NCBI GenBank assembly: GCA_017477855.1
Contig: JAFUUN010000036.1
Span: 1 to 21,329, forward strand
Direction of reading: 5' to 3'
DNA from: Rickettsiales bacterium
Lineage (GTDB): Bacteria; Pseudomonadota; Alphaproteobacteria; Rickettsiales; Deianiraeaceae
Length of the DNA stretch: 21,329 nt
The notes beneath the pieces were generated by a model. That model worked only from the letters and a program-made list of their open reading frames with translations, searched no databases and was not told the origin of the DNA. Numbering within the stretch: position 1 is the first letter of the stretch; each line of letters starts with the position of its first letter. This document shows, piece by piece, positions 1 through 6,782 of the stretch. A program made the position numbers and the translations under genes.

Positions 1-924
1 AAAGTTTTCTTGGTATTGCTGCTATTGGCATCAATTATAGGTCTTGGCTTCCTGTTGTGGAAGAATACACAGAAAACTACCGAGCAAAAACCAGAGTCAA
101 AACCACACGACGACAAGCCAAATACACAGCCAGAGCAACCGCAAGTAAAGCAGGAAGAAGTAACAATAACACCAAAGAGTTCTGAGACTCCTGGACCAAT
201 AGATACAAAGGAAGGTCAGACGGTGCAACCAGTTTGTCCAGAAGGTCAGAACTTGCAGCTAAATGTAGATGCAGATAAAGTGAATTTAGGTGGGGATGTT
301 GGACAAATAACGCAAGATGCAAAAGATGCTATTAACCTTGAAAATGTCGGTGTTCACAACAAACTGATAAGTGAAAGCGGTAAAGTCATTGATACACGCA
401 GAATAGAAATAAACGGTGATGAAATAGCTGCAAGAGATTGGAATGGCAAACTGTCCGATGCCACAGTATACCGTGGTACAATACAGAATGGAAAAGCTGT
501 AATTAATGGAGAAACGTATACTATCGCAAATGAAAGTGGAAAGGCATATAGTGATGGCGCAATAGACCTTGCAAGTCAGACATCATATAGCAGAAATAGT
601 GATCAAACTTTGTCAACAGACTTTGGAACTCTAAAACAGGAATTTCATACTAACCCAAACAATACATTTACACTCAACACAATGACCGAAAAAGGAACAG
701 TCATAGCGAGCAACACAGTTGATGATATTTCCAACAACGCCACAATGCAGAATATGCTGAAAGAGAGGTTGAATGACACTTCAATCAGTAAAGGAGAATA
801 CAACAGAATTATGGACGCTCTTGATGATGGAAAACTGAACAATTCTTACTTGCAGGAAATCAACAACAGTACAACTTACTCATTAGAGAACAGTAATAAT
901 ATTGGAAACGGTGCAGGTTATTAG
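1..924 (+). CDS. Membrane-anchored protein of unknown function (5' end outside window)
   Basis: The reading frame is open from the first base of the window, so the true start probably lies upstream. The first visible residues form one hydrophobic helix (about 15-18 residues, rich in Leu/Ile/Val/Gly/Phe). A linker of about 50 residues rich in Pro, Gln, Glu, Lys and Thr follows, then a soluble region of about 230 residues rich in Asn, Thr, Ser and Asp. This is the layout of a single-pass protein with a large domain outside the cytoplasm. The soluble part has many short polar beta-like stretches, but I recognise no catalytic motif or family. It ends 19 bp before a hairpin shared with the convergent tlc gene. 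An envelope or secreted factor is possible, but that is inference from composition only. Confidence 0.8.
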   Translation, partial: KVFLVLLLLASIIGLGFLLWKNTQKTTEQKPESKPHDDKPNTQPEQPQVKQEEVTITPKSSETPGPIDTKEGQTVQPVCPEGQNLQLNVDADKVNLGGDVGQITQDAKDAINLENVGVHNKLISESGKVIDTRRIEINGDEIAARDWNGKLSDATVYRGTIQNGKAVINGETYTIANESGKAYSDGAIDLASQTSYSRNSDQTLSTDFGTLKQEFHTNPNNTFTLNTMTEKGTVIASNTVDDISNNATMQNMLKERLNDTSISKGEYNRIMDALDDGKLNNSYLQEINNSTTYSLENSNNIGNGAGY

Positions 925-943
925 AATTCAATACAGCAAAAAA

Positions 944-967
944 CCTCCCACTCAACTGAGCGAGAGG
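944..967 (-). terminator. Intrinsic terminator between convergent genes (best for tlc)
   Basis: Two 10-base arms (944-953 and 958-967) pair with two mismatches around an AACT loop. On the minus strand the hairpin is followed by six T, the classical intrinsic terminator form, and it lies about 47 bp after the tlc stop. On the plus strand it is followed only by a looser T-rich stretch, so it may act weakly for the 1-924 gene too. Confidence 0.7.
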
Positions 968-984
968 CAATTTTCATTTTAGAT

Positions 985-1015
985 AATCAAAAGATTTTTA
1001 GAAAATCAAAAGATT
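985..1015. repeat. 12-bp direct repeat overlapping the tlc stop
   Basis: The 12-mer AATCAAAAGATT occurs at 985-996 and again at 1004-1015, so the second copy overlaps the end of the tlc reading frame. It looks like a small local duplication of the gene's 3' end. No function is evident. Confidence 0.5.
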
Positions 1016-2489
1016 ATTTTTGAGCAACAAGGTTTTTAATACTCTTGTTCAGTCCCTTGACTGCGTACATCCATACAAACACCGCAACCAAGAAGAAACA
1101 AAATGCCAATGCCGTGTAAGCACTTGCAACTGTTGTTCCCATGATCATACAGATAATTGACTGTATTGCAGCACCCGAACCTTTTCCAAGACGTCCACCA
1201 GCAACTTCAACAGCAGCTTTACCTTTTGATTTTAACTCAACGTCAAGAGGTATGTAAGCTTGCTCTTTTGTTGTATCAAACAGTGAGTATTTTGTTGCCT
1301 TTGTGCAGATAATAGCACCAGCTCCAACAAACACTGCAACTGCAACTGGGTTTGTAATCATGCCCTTTACAGCATCAGCTCTTCCTCCCATAATCAAGAT
1401 GAAGAAGATTGTACCAACAATCAACAATACAGCAGGTGTTAAGATAGCTCCAAAAAACCAACCTAATTTTCTCAAAATTTGAGACGCTAAGAACCAGCTG
1501 AATATGATGGTCAAGAAACCAGTCCACGCAGAGTAGCTACCCATGAATGAGTTCATACCTGCTTTATTACCAGCAAAGTGGTTTTTCAACTGCTCCTTCC
1601 ATTGAACTTCAAGCAAGTTGATTGAAATACCGTAGCAGATAACCAACAATGCGATAAATCCAAGATGTTTAGATGTAAAGATGATTTTGAAGCTTTCTGC
1701 CAGACCTGGCTTTTTCTTCTTTGCTTTTTTCTGACTGTCATCCAATGGCGCCTCAGCAGGCAAGACAATACGGTTCAAATACCAGTTGCATCCCATTGAG
1801 ATTAAACCAACCAACAATACAATAAACATTTCAACTTTAACCAATGCGTTCCAATTTGCATCACCTGGCAAAGCAGCTTGTAAAGCTTTTGCAATGACAC
1901 CAACTAAAATCAATGACACATTTGACGCAACAACGAACAATGCAAAAAATCTCTTTGATTGCTCCATCGAAACAACCTGGTTAACGAACTGCCAGAATAA
2001 AATCTGAATTCCGACCGAACCCCACAATTCTGCCAAGATGTAGAACAATGAGTAAGACCAGTAAATTCCCAAGTCAAAGAAACCCTTTGAGTGTGGGTGG
2101 TTTTCGTGAATTGCATCAATCACGTTTTGGCTCAAATGGAAATACTCAAAATTTGGATTAATAATAAACCCAAAAATTACAAAGTATGCCAAGAAAGGAA
2201 TAATAATAACATAGAAGAGGTTCTCTCTACTAAACTTATTACTCAACTTTACGAAGAGCATAAAGAACAAGATTGCAGCAGGCGTGACACAATACGTTTT
2301 CAAGAAAGTAATGATACCAGCACCAGCAGCATTCACAACCAACACATCCTTCATATTACGAAGAAGTGTATAATTCATAATCATACAGAACATAATTCCT
2401 GCAAACGCAAAGAATTTTTTGAACTCATGATTATAAATAGGAAACAGGAAAGAACGAATCTTTCCAAAAGTTTGAACACTATCAGACAT
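1014..2489 (-). CDS. tlc: ADP/ATP (nucleotide) translocase, Tlc/NTT family
   Basis: A 491-residue polytopic inner-membrane protein, within the usual length of bacterial NTT carriers (about 500). Family hallmarks are visible: the N-terminal stretch KFFAFAGIMFCMIMNYTLLR with its charged-residue end, about eleven to twelve hydrophobic helices, a basic cytoplasmic loop (KKAKKKK) in the middle, and the late segment ATKYSLFDTTKEQAYIPLD, which is strongly conserved in the family. Members exchange host ATP for bacterial ADP, or import nucleotides, so the gene suggests an intracellular or host-energy-dependent life. The substrate cannot be told from sequence alone. I chose the ATG at 2489, two codons inside a possible TTG start at 2495; neither has a Shine-Dalgarno sequence. 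It is convergent with the 1-924 gene across a terminator. Confidence 0.95.
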   Translation of the reverse strand: MSDSVQTFGKIRSFLFPIYNHEFKKFFAFAGIMFCMIMNYTLLRNMKDVLVVNAAGAGIITFLKTYCVTPAAILFFMLFVKLSNKFSRENLFYVIIIPFLAYFVIFGFIINPNFEYFHLSQNVIDAIHENHPHSKGFFDLGIYWSYSLFYILAELWGSVGIQILFWQFVNQVVSMEQSKRFFALFVVASNVSLILVGVIAKALQAALPGDANWNALVKVEMFIVLLVGLISMGCNWYLNRIVLPAEAPLDDSQKKAKKKKPGLAESFKIIFTSKHLGFIALLVICYGISINLLEVQWKEQLKNHFAGNKAGMNSFMGSYSAWTGFLTIIFSWFLASQILRKLGWFFGAILTPAVLLIVGTIFFILIMGGRADAVKGMITNPVAVAVFVGAGAIICTKATKYSLFDTTKEQAYIPLDVELKSKGKAAVEVAGGRLGKGSGAAIQSIICMIMGTTVASAYTALAFCFFLVAVFVWMYAVKGLNKSIKNLVAQK

Positions 2490-2545
2490 AATCAAAAACT
2501 TTTGATCAGTTTAACGTGTTTTTTAATTTGCAAGGGGGTGAAAAA

Positions 2546-3178
2546 TTATTTGCAGAAGAATGTGTAATTCTTTCCGCCATGTGTAATTTTTGTGGTTGAA
2601 GGTTTAGTATTTACGCTTTTTTTGTTACCGTTTATAACTTTCAAACCTTCAACCTTAAAATAACCACCTTGTCCAATTTCTGTATCAATCTTCCCCGTTT
2701 TATCATTAAATCTAAATGTGCAATTATCACGTTCCTCTTTTTTATCAAACATCCAAAGTTTTTTGTGTCTTACCGACCCATTCTTAGCCAATTTCAGCTT
2801 CTTTTGAACACACTTCTTTTCCTTTTCTGATTCCTCATCGTCCTCATACACTTCATTTATTGTGTCTAATACCCCAGGGATTTGTACGTGGTTATTATTA
2901 ATAGGTGGTTCGTCTTGTCTTTCTTTGTTTCCTTGTGTTGTTTGATTATCGATATCTCTGTTACGATAAATAATTGAATCTTTTACACCAATTAAATGCC
3001 TGGCTACTTCATAGGGGTAGTCAACAGTACCAATAAACTTTCTATAATTTAACTTCACTGAGTTAAAATAAATATCATCAATATCAAATACATTAATGTT
3101 ACTTTCAAAATTTAGTTTACTTTCCATTTTTTTCAATTCTTCTGCCACCTCTTTCTTAAATTTTTCATCTTGAATCAT
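2546..3178 (-). CDS. Unknown acidic/basic mixed protein; N-terminal anchor separated by a homopolymer frameshift
   Basis: The body from the ATG at 3178 is about 210 residues. It has a charged helical start (Lys/Glu rich), an Asn/Gln/Pro-rich middle, a very acidic patch (EDDEESEKEKK) and a C-terminal part rich in Gly, Lys and Thr that looks like small beta strands. I recognise no family. The frame stays open upstream to 3229 and reads hydrophobic residues there. A second frame starts with ATG at 3266 (MEGEKLNAKKLLIV...) and enters a run of 13 T (13 A on the plus strand, 3214-3226). Removing one T, or adding two, joins that start to this body and gives a 240-residue protein with an N-terminal membrane helix. 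So the full gene is probably 2546-3266 and either frameshifted or phase variable. Confidence 0.6.
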   Translation of the reverse strand: MIQDEKFKKEVAEELKKMESKLNFESNINVFDIDDIYFNSVKLNYRKFIGTVDYPYEVARHLIGVKDSIIYRNRDIDNQTTQGNKERQDEPPINNNHVQIPGVLDTINEVYEDDEESEKEKKCVQKKLKLAKNGSVRHKKLWMFDKKEERDNCTFRFNDKTGKIDTEIGQGGYFKVEGLKVINGNKKSVNTKPSTTKITHGGKNYTFFCK

Positions 3179-3266
3179 AATCCATATAAATTTCAAACCA
3201 CAACAAGAATAACAAAAAAAAAAAAACAATCAACAATTTCTTTGCATTTAATTTTTCACCTTCCAT
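3165..3266 (-). pseudogene. Out-of-frame N-terminal segment (membrane anchor) of the 2546-3178 gene
   Basis: From the ATG at 3266 this frame reads a short Lys-rich head, then a hydrophobic helix (LLIVFFFLLFLLWFEIYM), and stops at 3165 after about 33 codons. The head-plus-helix layout fits the start of a signal-anchor protein. The downstream frame supplies a long soluble domain with no convincing start of its own. The two frames differ by one base at the 13-T run. The gene may be switched off in this sequence, or the run length may be a sequencing error. Confidence 0.45.
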
Positions 3267-3275
3267 AAAAGAGAG

Positions 3276-3938
3276 ATGTTGGCTCAACTTCAAGCATGGA
3301 AAATCAAGGCAATCATCTGGGATGTAGATGGCACGCTGGCAAATTTGAACCATGCGTATTATTGCTTCATCAAAAATCATCAGCAGTTCAGGGAGCATTT
3401 TTGTGGCTTACGATACAAGAACCTTGACAAGGCGCTGCCGATTGACCCTGCATATGGTGCAATGGAGTTGAAAACGCATCCTACCCTCGGCGCCGAACTT
3501 GATAAGGTTTTCTGTGCGAGCGATGATTATTACTTTGACAGACCACTTTATTATGGGACGGAACATGTCTTGAAGAAGCTTGACAAAATGGGGTATCAGC
3601 AATTTATCCTATCAGCTGGATTCAACACGGACAAAAAGATGCAGCTACTAAATCAACTGTTTGGCGCGATGCCGTTCATCAAGATTGAGGTCGTGGAGCA
3701 TGACAAAAATGGGATGGAACAAGGCAATACAAAAGAGGCCAGAATTGTCTCCCTGTGTGAGAAATACAACCTAAAACCAAGTGAAGTTGTGCTAGTTGAC
3801 GACAGGATTTACAATATCCACTCTGCACTCAAAGCCGGCATCCATGCAATCCGTTTTAGGAGTGAGTTCACCACGCCAAATCCACATGATTTGAAGAATA
3901 TTCCGGAGGCGTTTGACATACGAGAATTCTTATATTAA
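3276..3938 (+). CDS. HAD-superfamily hydrolase (phosphatase-like)
   Basis: A 220-residue cytosolic protein with the haloacid-dehalogenase fold signature. Motif I is WDVDGT at residues 15-20; Asp16 is the likely nucleophile and Asp18 the acid/base. Motif II is probably the Ser in FILSAG near residue 113. Motif IV is VLVDDRIYNIHSALKAG with Asp175/Asp176 binding Mg. About 85 residues between motifs I and II form a helical cap, as in subfamily I phosphatases (phosphoglycolate- or nucleotide-phosphatase-like). The substrate cannot be assigned. It is divergent from the preceding gene with only 9 bp between the two candidate start codons, so 5' leaders must be extremely short. No neighbour suggests a pathway. 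Confidence 0.85.
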   Translation: MLAQLQAWKIKAIIWDVDGTLANLNHAYYCFIKNHQQFREHFCGLRYKNLDKALPIDPAYGAMELKTHPTLGAELDKVFCASDDYYFDRPLYYGTEHVLKKLDKMGYQQFILSAGFNTDKKMQLLNQLFGAMPFIKIEVVEHDKNGMEQGNTKEARIVSLCEKYNLKPSEVVLVDDRIYNIHSALKAGIHAIRFRSEFTTPNPHDLKNIPEAFDIREFLY

Positions 3939-4418
3939 TTGCTTATCACACACAAACAGTGCTCACATCTTAACTTTTCTAATTAAAACACAATTGATAA
4001 TAGCACACCGCAAAGCATGTGCAGTGAACTTGTTGACAGAAATATTGGTTCTAAAAAAGTATTGCAAAGTTATTGAACGCATGTTGCTTGGATGCCGATT
4101 ACTTTGATTGCATTTAACAGCATGATTAAAAAAATATTTTAATAGCATGTGCTGAGGTGGTTTTCATGGTTGTTCATATCATCTTGATGAACATATTAAT
4201 GATAACAACATGTTGGTTTTGATCATCAATATTGGCAATATAGCCATCTAATGTATCAAACTGCTGATTATCCAGCTAATACATCTTGATAAAGCAATAT
4301 ATGTTTCAGATACAAATCAAAAATACGGTTGCGATATCATATTGTAATATCATCAAAGTAATGGAAGATGTGAAATAGCCCCACTTGACAATTATTTGTA
4401 TTAAAATAAAGTGAGCTG
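3939..4418. other. 480-bp intergenic region with dyads and repeated GCATG motifs
   Basis: I find no convincing gene on either strand. It holds a perfect dyad ATATTG-G-CAATAT (4229-4241), a second dyad around 4333-4351 (GATAT...ATATC with an inner TATT-GT-AATA), and a 7-bp hairpin TGTTCAT/ATGAACA (4171-4193). The pentamer GCATG appears four times (4015, 4079, 4120, 4145), two of them as GCATGTGC. It may be an operator-rich control region for the TPR-thiM operon or hide a small RNA. Both ideas are inference. Confidence 0.4.
4385..4412 (+). promoter_or_regulatory. Sigma-70-type promoter for the TPR-thiM operon
   Basis: A perfect -35 box TTGACA (4385-4390) is followed after 16 bp by TAAAGT (4407-4412, 4/6 match to TATAAT). 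The start codon is at 4419, so the predicted transcript would begin almost at the ATG. Confidence 0.45.
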
Positions 4419-5462
4419 ATGGTACCAAAAAAGTTATTTACAACTTCAATGTTGTACACTTGTTTGTTTGCGCTGGTGGGCATACAGAAGGCGCAAGCGG
4501 CGATGGACTCTAATCTGATCGGAGACAGAAATAACAGCGGGTTGAATGTTAAGTATGTTGAAGGTTTTGATGACGGAAGCGCCCAAAATGCTGATATGGC
4601 ACCACAATCGGATCCAGATGGCAATTTGGAAGATGGTATTGACCCAGAGATTGTAAATAACCAGCGGGCTTATTCTCGTAAGCAAAGATTGACGAAAGAG
4701 CAAATTGCCAGATTGTCACAGCAAGCCAAGGGATATAAATATTATGACATGAACGAGCGCGGAAATGTCTACATAGACAATTCGGGCAACAGTATGCGCG
4801 GTTTTGGTACAAAAAAAAGCATCAATCTTGAAGTAAAGGATTCATCAAAATCAAATATTGGAATTGCAAATAACAGCATGAAAGAGGCCTTCCGATGCTA
4901 CAACAACGGTGATTACGAGCTGGCACTTTATCACTATCGTTATGCATTGGAGCACAATCATAATAACCCAGATATTGCATTTGGACTTGGTTCAACATAT
5001 CAAAAGTTGCGTCAATACGACCAAGCCATTGAAATGTATAAACCACTCTTGAAAAATGGCTACGAGCGCAAAAAAGTGATGTCAAATTTGCTGTTTGCAA
5101 TTGAGAATAAGTCATATGATGATGCCTTGCAAACACTGACAGAGATTGACATGAAGACACCAGGGTATGCTGATATTGTTGCACAAATTGGTGTTGTAAA
5201 CATTCAAACTGGTGACTACAAGAAAGCAATATCTGCACTTGTTAGAGCCAACGATATAGCACCAACAAATGCACTGATACTTTACAACTTAGGCTATGCT
5301 TACGACAAAGACAATAATTATGACTACGCAAAGCACTTCTATGAACAAGCAGTAAAATATGGAATAGAACACAACATAACATCAAAAGATTTCAGTGAAT
5401 TGAACGAGCGCATTGATTATCTCGGAAAGGCCATTAAAGCTCAATTAGAAAGCGCAAAATGA
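4419..5462 (+). CDS. Secreted tetratricopeptide-repeat (TPR) protein
   Basis: A 347-residue protein. Residues 1-28 form a Sec signal peptide: basic head KK, hydrophobic core and a likely cleavage at AQA-A. Residues 29 to about 145 are polar and rich in Asn, Asp and Ser. From about residue 150 the sequence shows helical TPR units with the usual spacing of Gly/Ala/Tyr, for example EAFRCYNNGDYELALYHYRY, then QKLRQYDQAIEMYKPLLKNG, QTGDYKKAISALVRANDIAP and YAYDKDNNYDYAKHFYEQAV. About four to five repeats are visible. TPR proteins in the envelope act as assembly or docking scaffolds; the partner is unknown. The stop overlaps the thiM start by 4 bp (ATGA), so the two are probably translationally coupled. 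That pairing is unusual, since thiM has no obvious link to a periplasmic scaffold. Confidence 0.85.
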   Translation: MVPKKLFTTSMLYTCLFALVGIQKAQAAMDSNLIGDRNNSGLNVKYVEGFDDGSAQNADMAPQSDPDGNLEDGIDPEIVNNQRAYSRKQRLTKEQIARLSQQAKGYKYYDMNERGNVYIDNSGNSMRGFGTKKSINLEVKDSSKSNIGIANNSMKEAFRCYNNGDYELALYHYRYALEHNHNNPDIAFGLGSTYQKLRQYDQAIEMYKPLLKNGYERKKVMSNLLFAIENKSYDDALQTLTEIDMKTPGYADIVAQIGVVNIQTGDYKKAISALVRANDIAPTNALILYNLGYAYDKDNNYDYAKHFYEQAVKYGIEHNITSKDFSELNERIDYLGKAIKAQLESAK

Positions 5463-6136
5463 CACAACGAAGACCATTAGTTCACTTCTTGACGAATTAT
5501 GTTACGGTACATGATTGTGCCAATATTTGTTTGTGCGCCGGTGCATCTCCAATCATGGCGGATGAAGAAGGCGAGGTTGCAGAAATAACTAAGTTTGCCA
5601 AGGCGCTGGTTGTGAATATTGGAACTATAAACGTCAGAACGGCCAAGGCAATGTTGCTTGCTGCAAAAACGGCCAATACCATAGGCATTCCTGTTATTGT
5701 TGATCCGTGTGGAGTTGGTGTTTCAAAGTTCAGAAATGATTTCATCAAAGAGTTTTTAGGCAGTGTGAAAGTTGCTGTCATTCGTGCAAATGCAAGTGAG
5801 GTGGCTGCTATATTATGTGAAACCAAAACATCAAACGGTGTTGACAGTAATCTGCAAGCATCATCTGACTACAAGATTGACTTGGCAATGAAGTGCGCAG
5901 AAAAGTATCAATGTGTGTGCTATATGTCCGGTGAATATGATGTCATCTCTAACGGAGTGGACATATTTTCTCAAAAAGGTGCAGGTAAGTTTTTGACAAA
6001 CATCACTGGGGCAGGATGCATGTTGACAGCTGTCGTTGGTAGCTTTTGTGCAAATTCAACGGATTATTTTAATACCACAATCTCGGCATGCAAGTGGTAT
6101 AAGAGGAATATCAAGAAATTTTTGAGAAAGAGGTAG
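5459..6136 (+). CDS. thiM: Hydroxyethylthiazole kinase, C-terminally short
   Basis: ThiM phosphorylates 4-methyl-5-(hydroxyethyl)thiazole in thiamine salvage. Visible family motifs are the N-terminal substrate-site stretch (HFLTNYVTVHDCANICLCAG...ASPIMADEEGEV), the VIVDPCGVGVSKFR segment, the IRANASEVAAIL segment, and the anion-hole/catalytic motif TGAGCML near residue 185 with the conserved Cys. ThiM is normally about 260-270 residues; this one stops at 225. After the catalytic motif the expected C-terminal helices are replaced by a basic tail (YKRNIKKFLRKR). The stop lies only about 5 bp before a GC-rich palindromic repeat, so element insertion may have cut the gene. No other thi gene is in the window. 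The active-site motif is present, so residual activity is possible. Confidence 0.85.
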   Translation: MTQRRPLVHFLTNYVTVHDCANICLCAGASPIMADEEGEVAEITKFAKALVVNIGTINVRTAKAMLLAAKTANTIGIPVIVDPCGVGVSKFRNDFIKEFLGSVKVAVIRANASEVAAILCETKTSNGVDSNLQASSDYKIDLAMKCAEKYQCVCYMSGEYDVISNGVDIFSQKGAGKFLTNITGAGCMLTAVVGSFCANSTDYFNTTISACKWYKRNIKKFLRKR

Positions 6137-6140
6137 AATT

Positions 6141-6229
6141 GTAGCGGTGCGTAGGCGTGGAGCGCGTTTGGCCGACGAGGAACGAGGCGCAGCCAAACGG
6201 CGAGGGCGAGGCACCGGGCCACGCAACGC
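6141..6229 (+). repeat. GC-rich palindromic repeat, copy A
   Basis: About 89 bp of strongly GC-rich sequence in an AT-rich background. It contains an internal inverted repeat CGTTTGGC (6165-6172) / GCCAAACG (6192-6199) with a 19-base loop. It matches the reverse complement of copy B (6399-6491) in two blocks: about 15/16 over the GGAGCGC-TTTGGCCG block, and about 30/38 over the block ending in CGCAAC. It starts about 5 bp after the thiM stop. Confidence 0.75.
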
Positions 6230-6268
6230 AAAAAAAGTGTGTTTTTTTGGATAAATGAAAAAAAGTGT
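6229..6268. repeat. Direct repeat of the tRNA 3' flank (AAAAAAAGTGTG)
   Basis: The string AAAAAAAGTGTG occurs directly beside copy A (about 6230-6241) and again where the tRNA-Arg 3' end meets its T-rich trailer (about 6258-6268). On the tRNA strand this reads CACACTTTTTTT, so the last tRNA bases and the T-run terminator are duplicated. Confidence 0.5.
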
Positions 6269-6339
6269 GCCCGATGCGAGTCGAACGCACGACCTACAGC
6301 TTAGGAGGCTGTCGCTCTATCCAGCTGAGCTACGAGCAC
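6266..6339 (-). tRNA. tRNA-Arg (anticodon CCT)
   Basis: The reverse complement folds as a full cloverleaf. The acceptor stem GTGCTCG/CGGGCAC has one G-T pair. The D arm holds AGCTCAGCTGGATAGAGC. The anticodon stem ACAGC/GCTGT closes the loop CTCCTAA with anticodon CCT, reading AGG. The T arm carries GTTCGACTC. The discriminator is A and CCA is not encoded; the base run after it is CTTTTTTT, which can act as a terminator. The gene is bracketed by two inverted copies of a GC-rich repeat. Confidence 0.95.
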
Positions 6340-6398
6340 GCACTTCCTTGTCAGACAAGTTATTTTAATTTCAAGTGTCAAGACAATAAAAAGATTTT

Positions 6399-6491
6399 GT
6401 TGCGCCGCCCGAGGCCACGCCCTCGCCATTTGGCACCGCTACGCTCCTCCTCGCTACGCTCGGCGGCCAAATGCGCTCCGCGCCGCGCAAC
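6399..6491 (-). repeat. GC-rich palindromic repeat, copy B (inverted relative to copy A)
   Basis: About 93 bp of GC-rich sequence. The ends are an exact inverted repeat GTTGCGC (6399-6405) / GCGCAAC (6485-6491). Inside is a second inverted pair CATTTGGC (6427-6434) / GCCAAATG (6466-6473), which corresponds to the CGTTTGGC pair of copy A. The loop holds a direct repeat of CGCTACGCTC. Changes in the two copies keep the inner stem paired (CATTTGGC/GCCAAATG against CGTTTGGC/GCCAAACG), as expected if the structure matters. Confidence 0.75.
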
Positions 6492-6542
6492 AATTATTAT
6501 TTGATTATTATTTTTTTATCTTACACACATCAACATAAGTTT

Positions 6543-6782
6543 ATGCATCACCACTTTCACATCAAGGATATTTCATCAAATAAATCAACATTATTGAGAA
6601 CAGTCATTTTCACATTCGGACACTACTGGATAGATGTGTTAAGCAACCATTTCATCACCGGTGCATCAATAAAATCAGCCATGGTCGCGAGTGTAGCCGG
6701 GCCGATACTCAACGCAATTTGGTATTATGTGCTTGACAGGATGTTCTTTAACTATATTTTATCAAAGCATAAGAGATGTTAG
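6543..6782 (+). CDS. Small membrane protein, DUF2061-like
   Basis: From the ATG at 6543 the protein has 79 residues. The pattern resembles DUF2061 proteins: a basic head with STLLRT, a first helix IFTFGHYWIDVLSNHFITG with the G-S pair before the second helix, then AMVASVAGPILNAIWYYVLDRMFF. These are small two-helix inner-membrane proteins of unknown role. The frame is open further upstream, but that part runs into GC-rich repeat copy B, so I do not count it. There is no Shine-Dalgarno. The stop codon overlaps the stop of the convergent gene (bases 6779-6782), so the two genes share no terminator between them. Confidence 0.6.
   Translation: MHHHFHIKDISSNKSTLLRTVIFTFGHYWIDVLSNHFITGASIKSAMVASVAGPILNAIWYYVLDRMFFNYILSKHKRC

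Noticed and set aside
3913..4148. Two short opposing ORFs in the gap after the HAD gene
   Set aside because: They overlap each other, have no family features and no start signals; the plus-strand one begins inside the HAD gene.
4822..5238. 138-residue minus-strand ORF inside the TPR gene
   Set aside because: It is antisense to the clear TPR repeats, and its Gln/Cys/His-rich composition reflects the complement of those codons.
6265..6504. Plus-strand ORF running through the tRNA and GC-rich repeat B
   Set aside because: It is the antisense of tRNA-Arg joined to repeat sequence; the Arg/Pro-rich reading is a by-product of the GC-rich palindrome.
6471..6542. Longer N-terminus for the DUF2061-like protein
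   Set aside because: The extra residues come from the end of GC-rich repeat B and the following AT-rich spacer; the family-like part begins after the ATG at 6543.
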